A stretch of DNA of 64,000 nt from JBDROU01 sp043809745 [NCBI: bacterium] (GTDB lineage: Bacteria > Elusimicrobiota > JBDRMW01), in the NCBI GenBank assembly GCA_043809745.1, contig JBDROU010000046.1:1-64000 (forward strand). The letters are read 5' to 3'. The stretch's first letter is position 1. Every line of letters begins with the position of its first letter. Below, in pieces: positions 35,938 to 44,852 of this stretch. The position numbers were made by a program, and so were the translations under genes. The notes beneath the pieces are model-generated. The model had not been told where the DNA came from, did no database searches, and worked only from the letters and a program-made list of their open reading frames with translations.

Positions 35938-36649
35938 CTTTTACAGCCTTTTCAGTATAAAGGATGCGCGAGCAAGTCTCACAAATAACCAAATCCTTAT
36001 TTGTTAAGGCCACGTTTAATGTATGAGGCGGCAGTTCCATATGGCATCCGCCGCACATATTATTATTAATAGGGACTACGGCTGTCCCCTTCTCTGCTTT
36101 TCTAATGTATTGATATCTTTGCAAAGCCGCGCCATTTATAGTTTTGGAAAACTCTCCACATTCCTTAATTTTCGTTTCTCTTTCCAAAGTCTTTGATTTT
36201 ATGGTATTCTCAAGTTCACCAATTTTCCTCTGGGAATCTGCTTCATCTTTTTTTAACCCCTGCTCACGCTTCTTTACTTCCTTGTTAAATGTATCTATGC
36301 CTTCCATTAATGTAAGTATTTCCTCTTCTAAAATGTCTTTTTGCTGTTTGCACTTATCAATTTCCTTTAATATTGCCCTGTAAGCTTCGTTTGTCTTTAC
36401 AGTATTTAGCTCTTGGTTATGTTTTATAATTTCCTTCTCCTTACCGTCCAGCTCGCCTTCCTTTGATTTCTTTCCAACTAATCTTTGATTATTCTCTTTC
36501 TTAAAATCTTCAAATTCTTTGCGCCTGACTTCCAACTCAGATTTCAGATTCTCAATCTCAACCGGAAGGTCCTCTAATTCTTCGGTAAGACTATCTATAT
36601 ATAAATCCTTCTGCTGCAGATCCAATAATTGCTTCAGGCTGTCTTTCAT
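35924..36649 (-). CDS. Coiled-coil protein with C4-type zinc ribbon
   Basis: 241 residues. Residues 1-170 form a long antiparallel coiled coil (many Lys/Glu heptads, ending in LENTIKSKTLERETKI). The C-terminus is a zinc ribbon with CGGC (about 198) and CETC (about 222) and the family sequence MCGGCHMELPP...VICETCSRILY. Such proteins are widespread, often beside rnhA; a role in nucleic-acid metabolism is suspected but not established. Last bases overlap the RNase H gene. Confidence 0.85.
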   Translation of the reverse strand: MKDSLKQLLDLQQKDLYIDSLTEELEDLPVEIENLKSELEVRRKEFEDFKKENNQRLVGKKSKEGELDGKEKEIIKHNQELNTVKTNEAYRAILKEIDKCKQQKDILEEEILTLMEGIDTFNKEVKKREQGLKKDEADSQRKIGELENTIKSKTLERETKIKECGEFSKTINGAALQRYQYIRKAEKGTAVVPINNNMCGGCHMELPPHTLNVALTNKDLVICETCSRILYTEKAVKDAES

Positions 36650-36703
36650 ACTTTAAGTCTCCATTCCTTCCTAGATTAACGTATGTCTTTCAATGTTTGC
36701 AAT

Positions 36704-36774
36704 GGGCAATGTAGGGATTGAACCTACGGCCTTTCGCATGTGAAGCGAACGCTCTACCACTGAGCCAATTGCCC
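36704..36774 (-). tRNA. tRNA-Val (CAC anticodon)
   Basis: 71 nt on the minus strand folding as a full cloverleaf: acceptor GGGCAAT/ATTGCCC, D arm GCTC/GAGC with AGTGGTA loop, anticodon arm TTCGC-TTCACAT-GCGAA with anticodon CAC, T arm GTAGG-TTCAATC-CCTAC. The 3' CCA is not encoded. It lies 54 nt upstream of the zinc-ribbon gene. Confidence 0.95.
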
Positions 36775-36874
36775 ACCTTCTGGGAAATTTTTGTGAAGAT
36801 AAGTACCCTTTAATCTATGAATTGAACTAAATAGTTTAATGGCGTCTTTTGCTGTAATCCGTGAATAATCAGAA

Positions 36875-37168
36875 CTAGTCAATTTTTTCTAATTCGTATT
36901 TAGAAAATTTCTCAAGAGACTCTTTTCTTATCCTAATTTTTAATCCTACAAATTTATCTTCATTGTTTTTTCTTAACGGTTCCAGCTTCTCTGCTAATGA
37001 TTTCGGAGCGATATACAGTTTATTTATCGAATCAGATTTCCCAACTTTAACAAGTAAAACTGGGGTATACCCTTTTACAGTCAGGATTATCTCAGGACCG
37101 CCAATCACTTCAATAATAGTCCATTCCGTGTTCATCTTTACTACAGGCGTTGTGTCAAGATTAGGCAT
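36875..37168 (-). CDS. Small protein of unknown function
   Basis: 97 residues with a good ribosome site (GGGAGG 4 nt before the ATG). Beta-rich, no membrane segment, two lysine-rich stretches at the C-terminal end (VGLKIRIRKESLEKF). Not recognised. Its own promoter and a perfect palindrome lie upstream, so it is probably a single regulated gene. Confidence 0.6.
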   Translation of the reverse strand: MPNLDTTPVVKMNTEWTIIEVIGGPEIILTVKGYTPVLLVKVGKSDSINKLYIAPKSLAEKLEPLRKNNEDKFVGLKIRIRKESLEKFSKYELEKID

Positions 37169-37185
37169 ATTTCCTCCCTTAATCC

Positions 37186-37218
37186 AATATATACTGCATT
37201 TAGTTAGATTCTAACTAA
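37186..37218 (-). promoter_or_regulatory. Promoter overlapped by a perfect 19-bp palindrome
   Basis: TTAGTTAGA-T-TCTAACTAA (37200-37218) is a perfect odd palindrome. On the minus strand TTAGAA (37214-37209, inside it) and TATATT (37191-37186) are 17 nt apart and could be the -35 and -10 of the small gene downstream. A dimeric repressor bound to the palindrome would mask the -35. Binding protein unknown. Confidence 0.45.
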
Positions 37219-37300
37219 TAATTTAATAAGTTTCAATAATTATTCTGATGGATGATGGAGTTTCCCCAATTTATTTTTTAACTTTGCAAAGCCCTTATAA

Positions 37301-37500
37301 AAACAGTAGAAAATATTTTTTGCAACGACTTGCAAATTTTAGGGTTTCGAAGAAAATATTCTGAAACTTTTGCCGACATGTTTGAGCCGCAAAAAGTCGT
37401 CGACTTTTTGCGAGTGAGTTGTCGGCAAACCGAATATTTTCGTTTATCGAAACCCGTAAAGAATTTTGCATTAGAGTGAAAAAAATGTTTTCTGCTGTTT
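37301..37500. mobile_element. 200-bp imperfect palindrome, MITE-like
   Basis: The left half (AAACAGTAGAAAA...) is matched by the reverse complement of the right half (...TTTTCTGCTGTTT) along almost the whole length, with shared blocks such as GGGTTTCGA, GAAAATATTC and GCCGACA. The centre is a perfect 23-bp dyad GCAAAAAGTCG-T-CGACTTTTTGC (37389-37411). A 69-codon frame through it is most likely accidental. It lies between two genes on the minus strand. It could be a non-autonomous transposable element or a large RNA hairpin. Confidence 0.6.
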
Positions 37501-37577
37501 CCACTTGTTATACCAAACCTTTGTTTATTTTTATGGATAAAATTAACAAATGAATTAAAATTCTGGGGAAACTATTG

Positions 37578-38552
37578 TTATTCTGCCGGGGTGCTTTTTT
37601 TGTCTTTCTTCGGTGTGCCGAATCTGCAAAGTAAGCTTACTCTATGCGACCCGGTTGTTTCTAGAATCTCCAACGGCCATATAAACGCGTAATCTATCTG
37701 TATGCCAAAGTCACCTGTATCAAACAGATAACCCAACCCTAATGTTAACTCCCTGGTATTTCCTCCCAAACGAAGCCCCATAACTTTATCAAAGAAGAAG
37801 TTTTCCCATCCTAAATGAACATTTAGATCATCGTCCCTGTATGTAAGATCGACCGCGGCTAACGCTTCAGTCAGCAGCCATATATCCCCAAACAGATAAC
37901 AGAATCCTAATTTATATTCTCTCGGAATCCTATCAGTCTCAAGCAATCCTATATCGGGTTCATTAAGCATCTTAACGCTGAATCCAACACTCTCTGATTC
38001 AAAATTAGCCAGTACGCCTAAATCAACCGCAAGAGCACTGCTATACCTGCCTTTGGCAAACACAGGATCAGATCTTGTACGATCATCAAGCGTATAACCG
38101 TTGCGCAGGAATTTAATATTACCGCCTATATATATATCCGCATTTACTTGCTGATAGACATCCAGATCATGAGCATAGTTTATTGTTGCCGTATCCTCCC
38201 TATAGAGTCCGTTAGCTATAAAGTTAGCCCAGCTTATACCCCAGGCTCCGCCGTTATCCATTGGATGAGCATACGCAAAGTAATTTAACCCCAGTTTTAC
38301 CGCGGACAGCCCTGTATAAAGACGTGAGTACATGAAGCTGCCCTCAGGCCGCTCAAGCTGGCCGATACCTGCAGGATTATAAAGTATGGAATTCACGTCA
38401 TCCGCAACCGCGGTAAAAGCGCCGCCCATTCCCGCGGGCCGCGCGCCCCACCCGGAATCTTTGAACGCGCACCATACCGGCGGCGAAATCAAAAACAAGA
38501 CGCTTAAGATTCCTAGAACCTTTATAATTTTTCTATGAATTTTGAGTTTCAT
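37578..38552 (-). CDS. Outer-membrane beta-barrel protein, PorV/PorQ-like
   Basis: 324 residues from the ATG at 38552 (AAGGA about 10 nt upstream). Signal peptide (VLGILSVLFLISPPVWC). The N-terminal block ARPAGMGGAFTAVADDVNSILYNPAGIGQL is the hallmark of PorV/PorQ/FadL-like barrel proteins; the remainder alternates amphipathic strands (NYFAYAHPM, GVLANFESESVGFSVKM, LGLGYLFDTGDFGIQIDYAF). PorV in Bacteroidota is part of the type IX secretion shuttle, but barrels of this class are common in many phyla. Last gene of the envelope cluster, 4 nt after the FlgD-like gene. Confidence 0.75.
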   Translation of the reverse strand: MKLKIHRKIIKVLGILSVLFLISPPVWCAFKDSGWGARPAGMGGAFTAVADDVNSILYNPAGIGQLERPEGSFMYSRLYTGLSAVKLGLNYFAYAHPMDNGGAWGISWANFIANGLYREDTATINYAHDLDVYQQVNADIYIGGNIKFLRNGYTLDDRTRSDPVFAKGRYSSALAVDLGVLANFESESVGFSVKMLNEPDIGLLETDRIPREYKLGFCYLFGDIWLLTEALAAVDLTYRDDDLNVHLGWENFFFDKVMGLRLGGNTRELTLGLGYLFDTGDFGIQIDYAFIWPLEILETTGSHRVSLLCRFGTPKKDKKSTPAE

Positions 38553-38580
38553 GCTAACCACGTCCTTAAAAACCACACTC

Positions 38581-39870
38581 TTATTTTGCTACAGCAATCA
38601 CTCCGCTTATTAATTCATTATCGACCTTTAGCTGATATATATATACACCATTTTCCACACGGCTGCCATCATCATCCCGTCCATCCCATTCATGGGGCTG
38701 ACCCCGAATAGTGCGAATCTTTCTTCCTGTTACATCAAATATATTAATATTAATATTTCTGTCAGCCAGACCGTCAAACTGAGCAAAATCATTGTATCCG
38801 TCGCTGTTTGGTGTTATTATACGTTCCTTAGGCCTGTATACGCTCGGCCCCAAAGCACCAAGAGGAAACACACCATAAATGCCAAACCGATTAATTGAAG
38901 TGCTTATAAGATTTTTTTCAGTATCTATAACTCCGCCAACCAGACGCCATTCAAAACCATCCCACCAGCAGATTTTCAAATCAGTTTCTTTAAATCCGGT
39001 ATAATCTTCTATACCGAAGGGTTCAACGGTATCGTAATATAACAGAGTCAGCTTGGCTTGCTTTTGAAGCGCGGTATTGTTCGGGCCGAGTTCATATACC
39101 ATCACTGGCGGCAATCCGCCTATTCCCGCGCCATAAATCAGCGATTCGGCATTTTTTAAAATTCTCAAAGTTAAATCAGTCTTGCTCTGAAGAGCCCCGA
39201 CAGGCAAATCCAATGAATTTTCACCATCAAAAGGATTAGCATCAGGGAATATAACCATACCGCCTGAAGCGCTCGCGGATCTAGTTATTTTTCTGCTGAT
39301 CATTATTGATATATACTCCAACTGCTTTACCGAACCGCCTGACTGCCCTAAATATTGAATGTTGTTTGAAGCATCCTCAACAGACAGATAGAAATTTATA
39401 CCCGGCTCTTCTACCATCACTCTCGGAATTTTAACCTGCCAGGAAAATTCTTTTATGCCTTCGCCTAAAGGGCCCAAAGTAAAGGTCTGCGTCATATTAG
39501 CTGCAGCACCTTTACTCTTTCCTGCAATCGAAGGTGCCCCTGATTTTGATTGTTCTACAGCTAAATTACCATTGCTGGCAACCAACTCCGCGCCCAAAAG
39601 TGATTTGTTATCGGATAATGATATGTCTAATATAATTTCGTTTACCAGTACACCCTCTTGGGGTATGCCTGAAACACTGACCAACGGAAAGATCGGATCT
39701 TCATGGCCCAGCGGAAACAAGACTCCCTCTGATATGATAAAACCGGCAGTAAAAGTCAACTTCTGGAGAGATTGAAAATCTCCATGCAATCTAGCATTAT
39801 TCATAAAGAAAATAATTACAAACGCGACCGAAGCTGCGGTTATTTTATTCATAATTGTTTTTTTATGCAT
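38581..39870 (-). CDS. Secreted protein with FlgD/CHU_C-like C-terminal domain
   Basis: 429 residues. Signal peptide at the N-terminus (ITAASVAFVIIFFMNNARL). The middle part is beta-rich with an Ig-like look (LTLLYYDTVEPFGIEDYTGF, then WWDGFEWRLVGGVID). The last 80 residues, IITPNSDGYNDFAQFDGL...INIFDVTGRKIRTI...WDGRDDDGSRVENGVYIYQLKV, match the FlgD-Ig or gliding-motility C-terminal type, which in Bacteroidota serves as a type IX sorting signal. Next to a PorV-like barrel this is suggestive but not proof of such a system. Confidence 0.7.
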   Translation of the reverse strand: MHKKTIMNKITAASVAFVIIFFMNNARLHGDFQSLQKLTFTAGFIISEGVLFPLGHEDPIFPLVSVSGIPQEGVLVNEIILDISLSDNKSLLGAELVASNGNLAVEQSKSGAPSIAGKSKGAAANMTQTFTLGPLGEGIKEFSWQVKIPRVMVEEPGINFYLSVEDASNNIQYLGQSGGSVKQLEYISIMISRKITRSASASGGMVIFPDANPFDGENSLDLPVGALQSKTDLTLRILKNAESLIYGAGIGGLPPVMVYELGPNNTALQKQAKLTLLYYDTVEPFGIEDYTGFKETDLKICWWDGFEWRLVGGVIDTEKNLISTSINRFGIYGVFPLGALGPSVYRPKERIITPNSDGYNDFAQFDGLADRNININIFDVTGRKIRTIRGQPHEWDGRDDDGSRVENGVYIYQLKVDNELISGVIAVAK

Positions 39871-39889
39871 GCTTTATCACCCGCTTGCA

Positions 39890-40645
39890 CTACTTTACTA
39901 CTTCGCCGTTTTCATCTATCTTGAACCTGCAGGAATCTTTTAATACCATCCCTTTATGTAAAAGATTTACTTCAAATTTTGCGGTATACCTGCCTTTATC
40001 CAATAACATGTCATCCCACCTGGCAAAAAATGCCCTTTCCTGATTAGGATATACCGGCCAGCCGTAAGAAATAGGGACCGTTTTAACAACCTTTTTTCCT
40101 TTTAATACAGTTACTTTTCCCGTAGGTCTAATATGAACATTCCCTTCATTTTTCAGAACTACAGCAGCAGTGTACCCATCTTTCTCTCTACGTACAACAC
40201 TTTTAGCAATTTCGACTATAGGTTCTTCTGTGCCTTCAATAAAAACATATAGAGAAACACTCATCATTACGATAAGCTGTGCTTCAGATATTGTTGGCGT
40301 AAAAGATATTTTTTCAGCCAACTCGCCCTTTGCTTCCTTAGGCACCTTAATCTTATATTTAACCACTCGAACTTCATTTGACTTTAAGTTAAATACAGGC
40401 GGATCAAAAGACAACCAATCCTTTGCCTCTATACCCTTATTATCTTCCAAAACAAACCAATCGTTTACCTCAATAGCAACTTCCATATCGGAATCTGTAA
40501 TGTTCTTAACCGAATACTCACCCGCGTATTCGCCTTCGGGAGGTATTCTCAACTCCAATCTCAAAGGCGATATCTCCAGTTGCTGTGAAGCAAACAGCGA
40601 TAAAGAACAGGATATCAATATAGTAAAAATTAATAATTTTTTCAT
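39890..40645 (-). CDS. PapD-like periplasmic chaperone-type protein
   Basis: 251 residues with a clear signal peptide (LLIFTILISCSLSLFAS). The first domain, QLEISPLRLELRIPPEGEYAGEYSVKN...VAIEVNDWF, and SNEVRVVKYKIKVPKEAKGELAEKISF have the strand pattern and arginine spacing of PapD/fimbrial-chaperone or MSP-like Ig domains, followed by a second beta domain. No usher gene is near. It overlaps the glycosidase gene by 4 nt (ATGA), so the two are translated together; it may assist folding or surface attachment of the neighbouring secreted proteins. Confidence 0.6.
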   Translation of the reverse strand: MKKLLIFTILISCSLSLFASQQLEISPLRLELRIPPEGEYAGEYSVKNITDSDMEVAIEVNDWFVLEDNKGIEAKDWLSFDPPVFNLKSNEVRVVKYKIKVPKEAKGELAEKISFTPTISEAQLIVMMSVSLYVFIEGTEEPIVEIAKSVVRREKDGYTAAVVLKNEGNVHIRPTGKVTVLKGKKVVKTVPISYGWPVYPNQERAFFARWDDMLLDKGRYTAKFEVNLLHKGMVLKDSCRFKIDENGEVVK

Positions 40646-43600
40646 GGCACAAAAAACTCCAATATTAACTTGGTTGTTTTATACTCATTGGGTGTTGAAG
40701 CCCTTTTGAAATCAGCCGCAATGTAAAGATAGTTAGGTGAAGTTGCCAAACCATGCTCTAAAGCTTGTCCTCCAAACTGAATACCTTCATTATCCCATAT
40801 GGTCTGGTAATAATCACCATTAATAAAAGCTTCGTTTAAATCTGTTTGGGGATTATCTTTTGTATTAATGTCTTTGAACCATAAAAAGCCGTTCTCAAAA
40901 TAAGAACTGTTTGTTGCTAGGTCAAGCCTCTGGTCGGGGATTTCCACCGGCACAACTTCCAGTTCATCAGTTATCTTCCAGCAAACAGGCAGTTTAGCCA
41001 TAGAATTTGCACTTACTATCCCTGACGGATCTTGTATATTGTCCAGATCACCGGGATCTAAAGGGTATGGCGGCGAAGAATTTACATTATCGGTGTAAAT
41101 CTGAATCCCCCAGGTAAGAGCTCCAGGGTCAGTTTCAATTTGAATATACTGGTTTGCAACAGTCCATGCAGAAGTCATCGTACTATTCCAGGTAATCTCA
41201 TCTGCTTCTAAGTTATCGCTGACATTCTTTATCGTGAATTTAACTGCATTGGGATTCCAAAGATCCATAAGCATATTATATGCTTCCCTAACCTCCCTGT
41301 AACCTAAAGGGGAGCTGTTGGTTTTTGTAATACCCCACCACTCCTCATTCATATTATTCCCGCCGGCATCAAATGTATAGAATAGGTTTGTCCAATCACC
41401 CGTTTCATCATGAACATTTATATCACCGGAACTTTTCCACCACTCATCAACCCATTCAAACACACAACCGCCGGCGCATACTTTACCAATATTGTCTTCA
41501 CTTAAGTTTGACGAAATCTCTGCCCACTGCTGCTGTATATAACTGGCCTGTATGCTCTGAACCTCTTCTTTCGTTATATTATTCAGCCGGTCGCAGCCGA
41601 ACTCGGTAATCACCAGCGGCTTGTCAGATTTAGCCGCGTAATTAGTAAATGAAGTCAGAAAAGAAGGGCCGTAATAAATATTCACCGACCAAAGATCTGG
41701 ATCAGCAACCGCTTCATTTACAAATGATACTTCAGTAACAGATGTTGAAACCGGGTGTGAGACAACACCTTCTTCCGCATGAGCAGCTGAAACACAACTA
41801 TTAAAGAAAGTATACCACCCATTAACATCCCCTGTTTGCTTGCTCACTTCATTACCAAGCTGCCAGAACAAAACAGCAGGATGGTTTTTGTACTTGTTCA
41901 CGATATTTAAAAAGTCATCGCGGATAGGGTCGGTTTGCACCGGATTACCCCAATTCGTATTGGGATCAACACTGTGATTAATAATCACAAATAAACCCAG
42001 CTCATACAAAACATCTAAAGCAGGGAAAGGCCCGCCGGTTTGAGCCGGATAAGGATCCGCGAACAATCTTATGGAATTCGCTCCCATTACTTTTATCAAA
42101 TTAAAATCCGTTTCATAAATATCCGGATTGTTAGCCCAATCATATCCAAATGTAAAACCGGGAGGCACCGGAGAATAATTAACACCCTTAACCGTAAATG
42201 GCTGCCCGTTGACTATAAGCCTGTAACCGTCAACATTCACTGAAGCTGCACCTGTCTGTGTGGCTTCTACCTCAATTCGGACATTATCTACATAAAACTT
42301 CAAGCCGTTATAAACATCGGGATTGACCATAGTATCATCCCATGGACTTATAAGAAAAACTATGTCTGTTTTAGAAAAATCCAACCAATCAAACTCAAAC
42401 GAAGATAAGGGAATGGAAATCTCATGCCACTCATTTCTTACGACACCGGTATTATCTCCCTTCATCGGATAGCCGAATAGGCTCACACGTTTTTCCGGAC
42501 TTTCTATGAAAATTCCCGGATTAAACCTATCCTCAGCTTTCATTTTAATAACAAAATCCCTAACATAAACATTCGGGACCACATCTCCGACCAAAAGCGA
42601 AAATTTCAGTTCACCGGATTTAAAATCTGTGAGATCAACCGGATCATTCGGCTGAATAAATATGCCGCCGTAATTTGCAGTACCCACTATAATCTCTAAA
42701 CAATTATCTCCTTCAGGCATAACGGAGCCTACACCAGGCACGATTGTTACGGTATTAGCTACAGGTCCGCCAAAAGCAGGGTCCGGAAAGACTCTTAATT
42801 CACTTGAAACAGGAATACCAACATCGCTTAGTATGTTATATTTAAAAATCTCAGTAGCAGAATTTACAAAAATCGGGACTGTGTCTGAACCTCCTCCTTG
42901 AGCTGCCGTAAGGAAATCAGATCCTATGGTATTAGCAGTAACAGAAATAGAAGCCCCTGTTGCAGGATTAATTGATGCTAACCCGTTTATGACCGACCAG
43001 GAGGGATTAGCTGAAACCAGCTCATTGTTGATGTCGAAACCCCAGGCTTTAAAATCTTTAGATTGACCCGGCGTAAAATATCCCCTCCCCGGAATTATAA
43101 CAATATCAGTTGGAGATCCCAGATTATAAGAAGAATATCTTAAATCATCTATATTAAAACTCAGTCCCTCAATGACGCCGGAATATGGAGGTTGGGTATC
43201 ATTGATAATGTAGAAGAATGAATGTATACGAGTAAAGTTTACGCCTGTAAAATGCGCCAGCGGTATAGAAATCTGGCGCCATACATTGTCGTCCCTAACA
43301 CCATAATCGTATAATCTAAGGTTTTTTTCTTGTATAGTACCTGAAAGATTTTTGCTCTGTATGCCGATTTTAAGCATGCTGACATTATCCAGCGTGTGAT
43401 GGAGGTCAGACTTAACCCAGAACTTTATGTAGCTATAAGCTGACATATCCTTAATATCCGATAATTCTTCCGTTCCGTTTCCGTTAGCATCGCTTCTAAC
43501 AGCCATGCCGAACCAGGTTCCTCCGCTTATATTTACACCTTTGAAGCTATGTCCTCCCTGCATATAATCGACATTATCACCGGTGGTATATGCGCTTGTT

Positions 43601-43785
43601 ACAAGATTCCACCAAAACTGAAACTGAGCATTTGCTTCTGGCCCACCTAGAATTGCGCCGGCATGTCCGCTGCTCAAGACACCATAATTATCAGCAAATG
43701 CAATACTTATTAGAGGGGAATAAAAAAAACCTAACCCCAGAATTAGCCAAAAATAACGGATTTTATTACGGGTGTAGGTTTTCAT
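40642..43785 (-). CDS. Large secreted multidomain glycoside hydrolase (clan-A type TIM barrel)
   Basis: 1047 residues, signal peptide at the N-terminus; ATG with GGAG 7 nt upstream. Order: an N-terminal jelly-roll domain (about 30-220, carbohydrate-binding type), a bacterial Ig-like stretch (about 225-300), a second jelly roll (about 305-505), the catalytic barrel beginning GYRLIVNGQPFTVKGVNYSP (about 520), and a C-terminal domain (about 845-1047). The barrel has the acid/base Glu in WQLGNEVS (about 642) and the nucleophile Glu in VITEFGCDR (about 726), as in GH2, GH5 and GH72 enzymes; the family and substrate are open. The last 200 residues are clearly related to the secreted protein encoded at 44011-44757. 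Confidence 0.8.
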   Translation of the reverse strand: MKTYTRNKIRYFWLILGLGFFYSPLISIAFADNYGVLSSGHAGAILGGPEANAQFQFWWNLVTSAYTTGDNVDYMQGGHSFKGVNISGGTWFGMAVRSDANGNGTEELSDIKDMSAYSYIKFWVKSDLHHTLDNVSMLKIGIQSKNLSGTIQEKNLRLYDYGVRDDNVWRQISIPLAHFTGVNFTRIHSFFYIINDTQPPYSGVIEGLSFNIDDLRYSSYNLGSPTDIVIIPGRGYFTPGQSKDFKAWGFDINNELVSANPSWSVINGLASINPATGASISVTANTIGSDFLTAAQGGGSDTVPIFVNSATEIFKYNILSDVGIPVSSELRVFPDPAFGGPVANTVTIVPGVGSVMPEGDNCLEIIVGTANYGGIFIQPNDPVDLTDFKSGELKFSLLVGDVVPNVYVRDFVIKMKAEDRFNPGIFIESPEKRVSLFGYPMKGDNTGVVRNEWHEISIPLSSFEFDWLDFSKTDIVFLISPWDDTMVNPDVYNGLKFYVDNVRIEVEATQTGAASVNVDGYRLIVNGQPFTVKGVNYSPVPPGFTFGYDWANNPDIYETDFNLIKVMGANSIRLFADPYPAQTGGPFPALDVLYELGLFVIINHSVDPNTNWGNPVQTDPIRDDFLNIVNKYKNHPAVLFWQLGNEVSKQTGDVNGWYTFFNSCVSAAHAEEGVVSHPVSTSVTEVSFVNEAVADPDLWSVNIYYGPSFLTSFTNYAAKSDKPLVITEFGCDRLNNITKEEVQSIQASYIQQQWAEISSNLSEDNIGKVCAGGCVFEWVDEWWKSSGDINVHDETGDWTNLFYTFDAGGNNMNEEWWGITKTNSSPLGYREVREAYNMLMDLWNPNAVKFTIKNVSDNLEADEITWNSTMTSAWTVANQYIQIETDPGALTWGIQIYTDNVNSSPPYPLDPGDLDNIQDPSGIVSANSMAKLPVCWKITDELEVVPVEIPDQRLDLATNSSYFENGFLWFKDINTKDNPQTDLNEAFINGDYYQTIWDNEGIQFGGQALEHGLATSPNYLYIAADFKRASTPNEYKTTKLILEFFVP

Positions 43786-44010
43786 ATTATCGCTCCATTA
43801 GCAACTGATATCAAAAAACTCTCTAGAGATCACTCTACTGCTAAAACGCTCATTATATGTCGCTGCCGCGATATTGAGCGCACCACAAGCATCCCGCACT
43901 TCAGCAAGCTCAATATCAAGACTATCCAAAAGGATCTCTACCGGGCATTTCTTCTACCCCAATTTTTGGAATCGAGGTAGAAGATAAAACCCAATATTTT
44001 TCAAACTAAA
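43786..44010. other. Spacer with two hairpins between paralogous-domain genes
   Basis: Two inverted repeats are visible: GATATTGAGC/GCTCAATATC (about 43890 and 43915) and CTTCTACC/GGTAGAAG (about 43950-43983). The second follows the small secreted gene's 3' end closely and could weaken read-through into the glycosidase gene. A 50-codon open stretch without a good start is also present and is not called a gene. Confidence 0.35.
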
Positions 44011-44757
44011 TTACTGCCAGAACAACTCCATCGTTAGAGTGTTGGTCTTATACGTGTTTGGAGTTGATGCGTTTTGAAACTTAGCGGCTAAGTATACAAA
44101 TGCTGTATTATCAGCCGGTTGAAAATAATCAAATGTAGCTTCCGCATGGTGAATTCCGCCATACTGATTCCAAACTGTAATATAATCCTCACCGTCAAGA
44201 AACGCGGTTGATCCGCCTACAGCCAATGTGGCTCTATCCTTCATCCACAGAAACGGGTAGTAATCTGCCGCGAAACCATCTAGTGTAAGATTGTTTGTAG
44301 CATTTTGAGTAATATTAAGAGCATCTGTTGTGTCGTCAACCACTCTCCAGGCTAAAGGCAGCATTCCCGCATTCGGATTATCAACAGTCAACAAACCGGC
44401 AGGATTGATATCAGCCGGATCTCCAGTAAACTGAGGGTTTGCTATAGCACTCGTGTTGTTTGTGAAAATCTGGACTCCCCAGCCCGATCTGTTATAAGTG
44501 TTGGTGACTTCCAAGTACTGATCTGCGGCCTTCCAGTCAGTGACCCCAAGAGTAACATCACTCCAGCTCAACTCAGTAGTTGCGGCATCACCTATCCTAT
44601 TGCGGATTACAACACTCAAAGTTCCGCTGGGTGCTTCATTGAATACCACGCTGGCAGTGTTAGTCGATCTCAATATTGGCGTAAACGCTGCCAATAACGC
44701 GCTTGGTAAAGCAGCTACAAAAGCAAACAAACTAACTAAGAAAAGTAACTTCTTCAT
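44011..44757 (-). CDS. Small secreted protein sharing the glycosidase C-terminal domain
   Basis: 248 residues, strong ribosome site (AAGGAGG) and signal peptide (LLFLVSLFAFVAALPSALLAA). From about residue 45 to the end it aligns with the last 200 residues of the neighbouring glycosidase: WGVQIFTNN vs WGIQIYTDN, LPLAWRVVDD vs LPVCWKITDE, FLWMKD vs FLWFKD, DYITVWNQYGGI vs DYYQTIWDNEGI and the very conserved end YLAAKFQNASTPNTYKTN. The domain alone makes up the mature protein, so it can fold and be exported by itself, perhaps as a surface or matrix subunit. Its promoter has the strongest 11-nt box array in the window. Confidence 0.75.
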   Translation of the reverse strand: MKKLLFLVSLFAFVAALPSALLAAFTPILRSTNTASVVFNEAPSGTLSVVIRNRIGDAATTELSWSDVTLGVTDWKAADQYLEVTNTYNRSGWGVQIFTNNTSAIANPQFTGDPADINPAGLLTVDNPNAGMLPLAWRVVDDTTDALNITQNATNNLTLDGFAADYYPFLWMKDRATLAVGGSTAFLDGEDYITVWNQYGGIHHAEATFDYFQPADNTAFVYLAAKFQNASTPNTYKTNTLTMELFWQ

Positions 44758-44852
44758 TTAACTATCCTCCTTAATAATTATTTGTAATTTCACTTCTAAA
44801 AACTAAACTTATCCCCCCTTTCATAATATAATATTCTGTATTTCTTTACTAT

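Noticed and set aside
37295-37504. 69-codon frame through the 200-bp palindrome
   Set aside because: The frame is a by-product of the palindrome; no ribosome site and no protein-like conservation visible.
40170-40709. 179-codon plus-strand frame opposite the PapD-like gene
   Set aside because: The minus-strand product has a signal peptide, a family-like pattern and operon context; the plus frame has none.
43812-43955. 50-codon open stretch (minus) between the glycosidase and the small secreted gene
   Set aside because: Its composition looks coding, but there is no start codon with a ribosome site and no recognised similarity; possibly a gene remnant.
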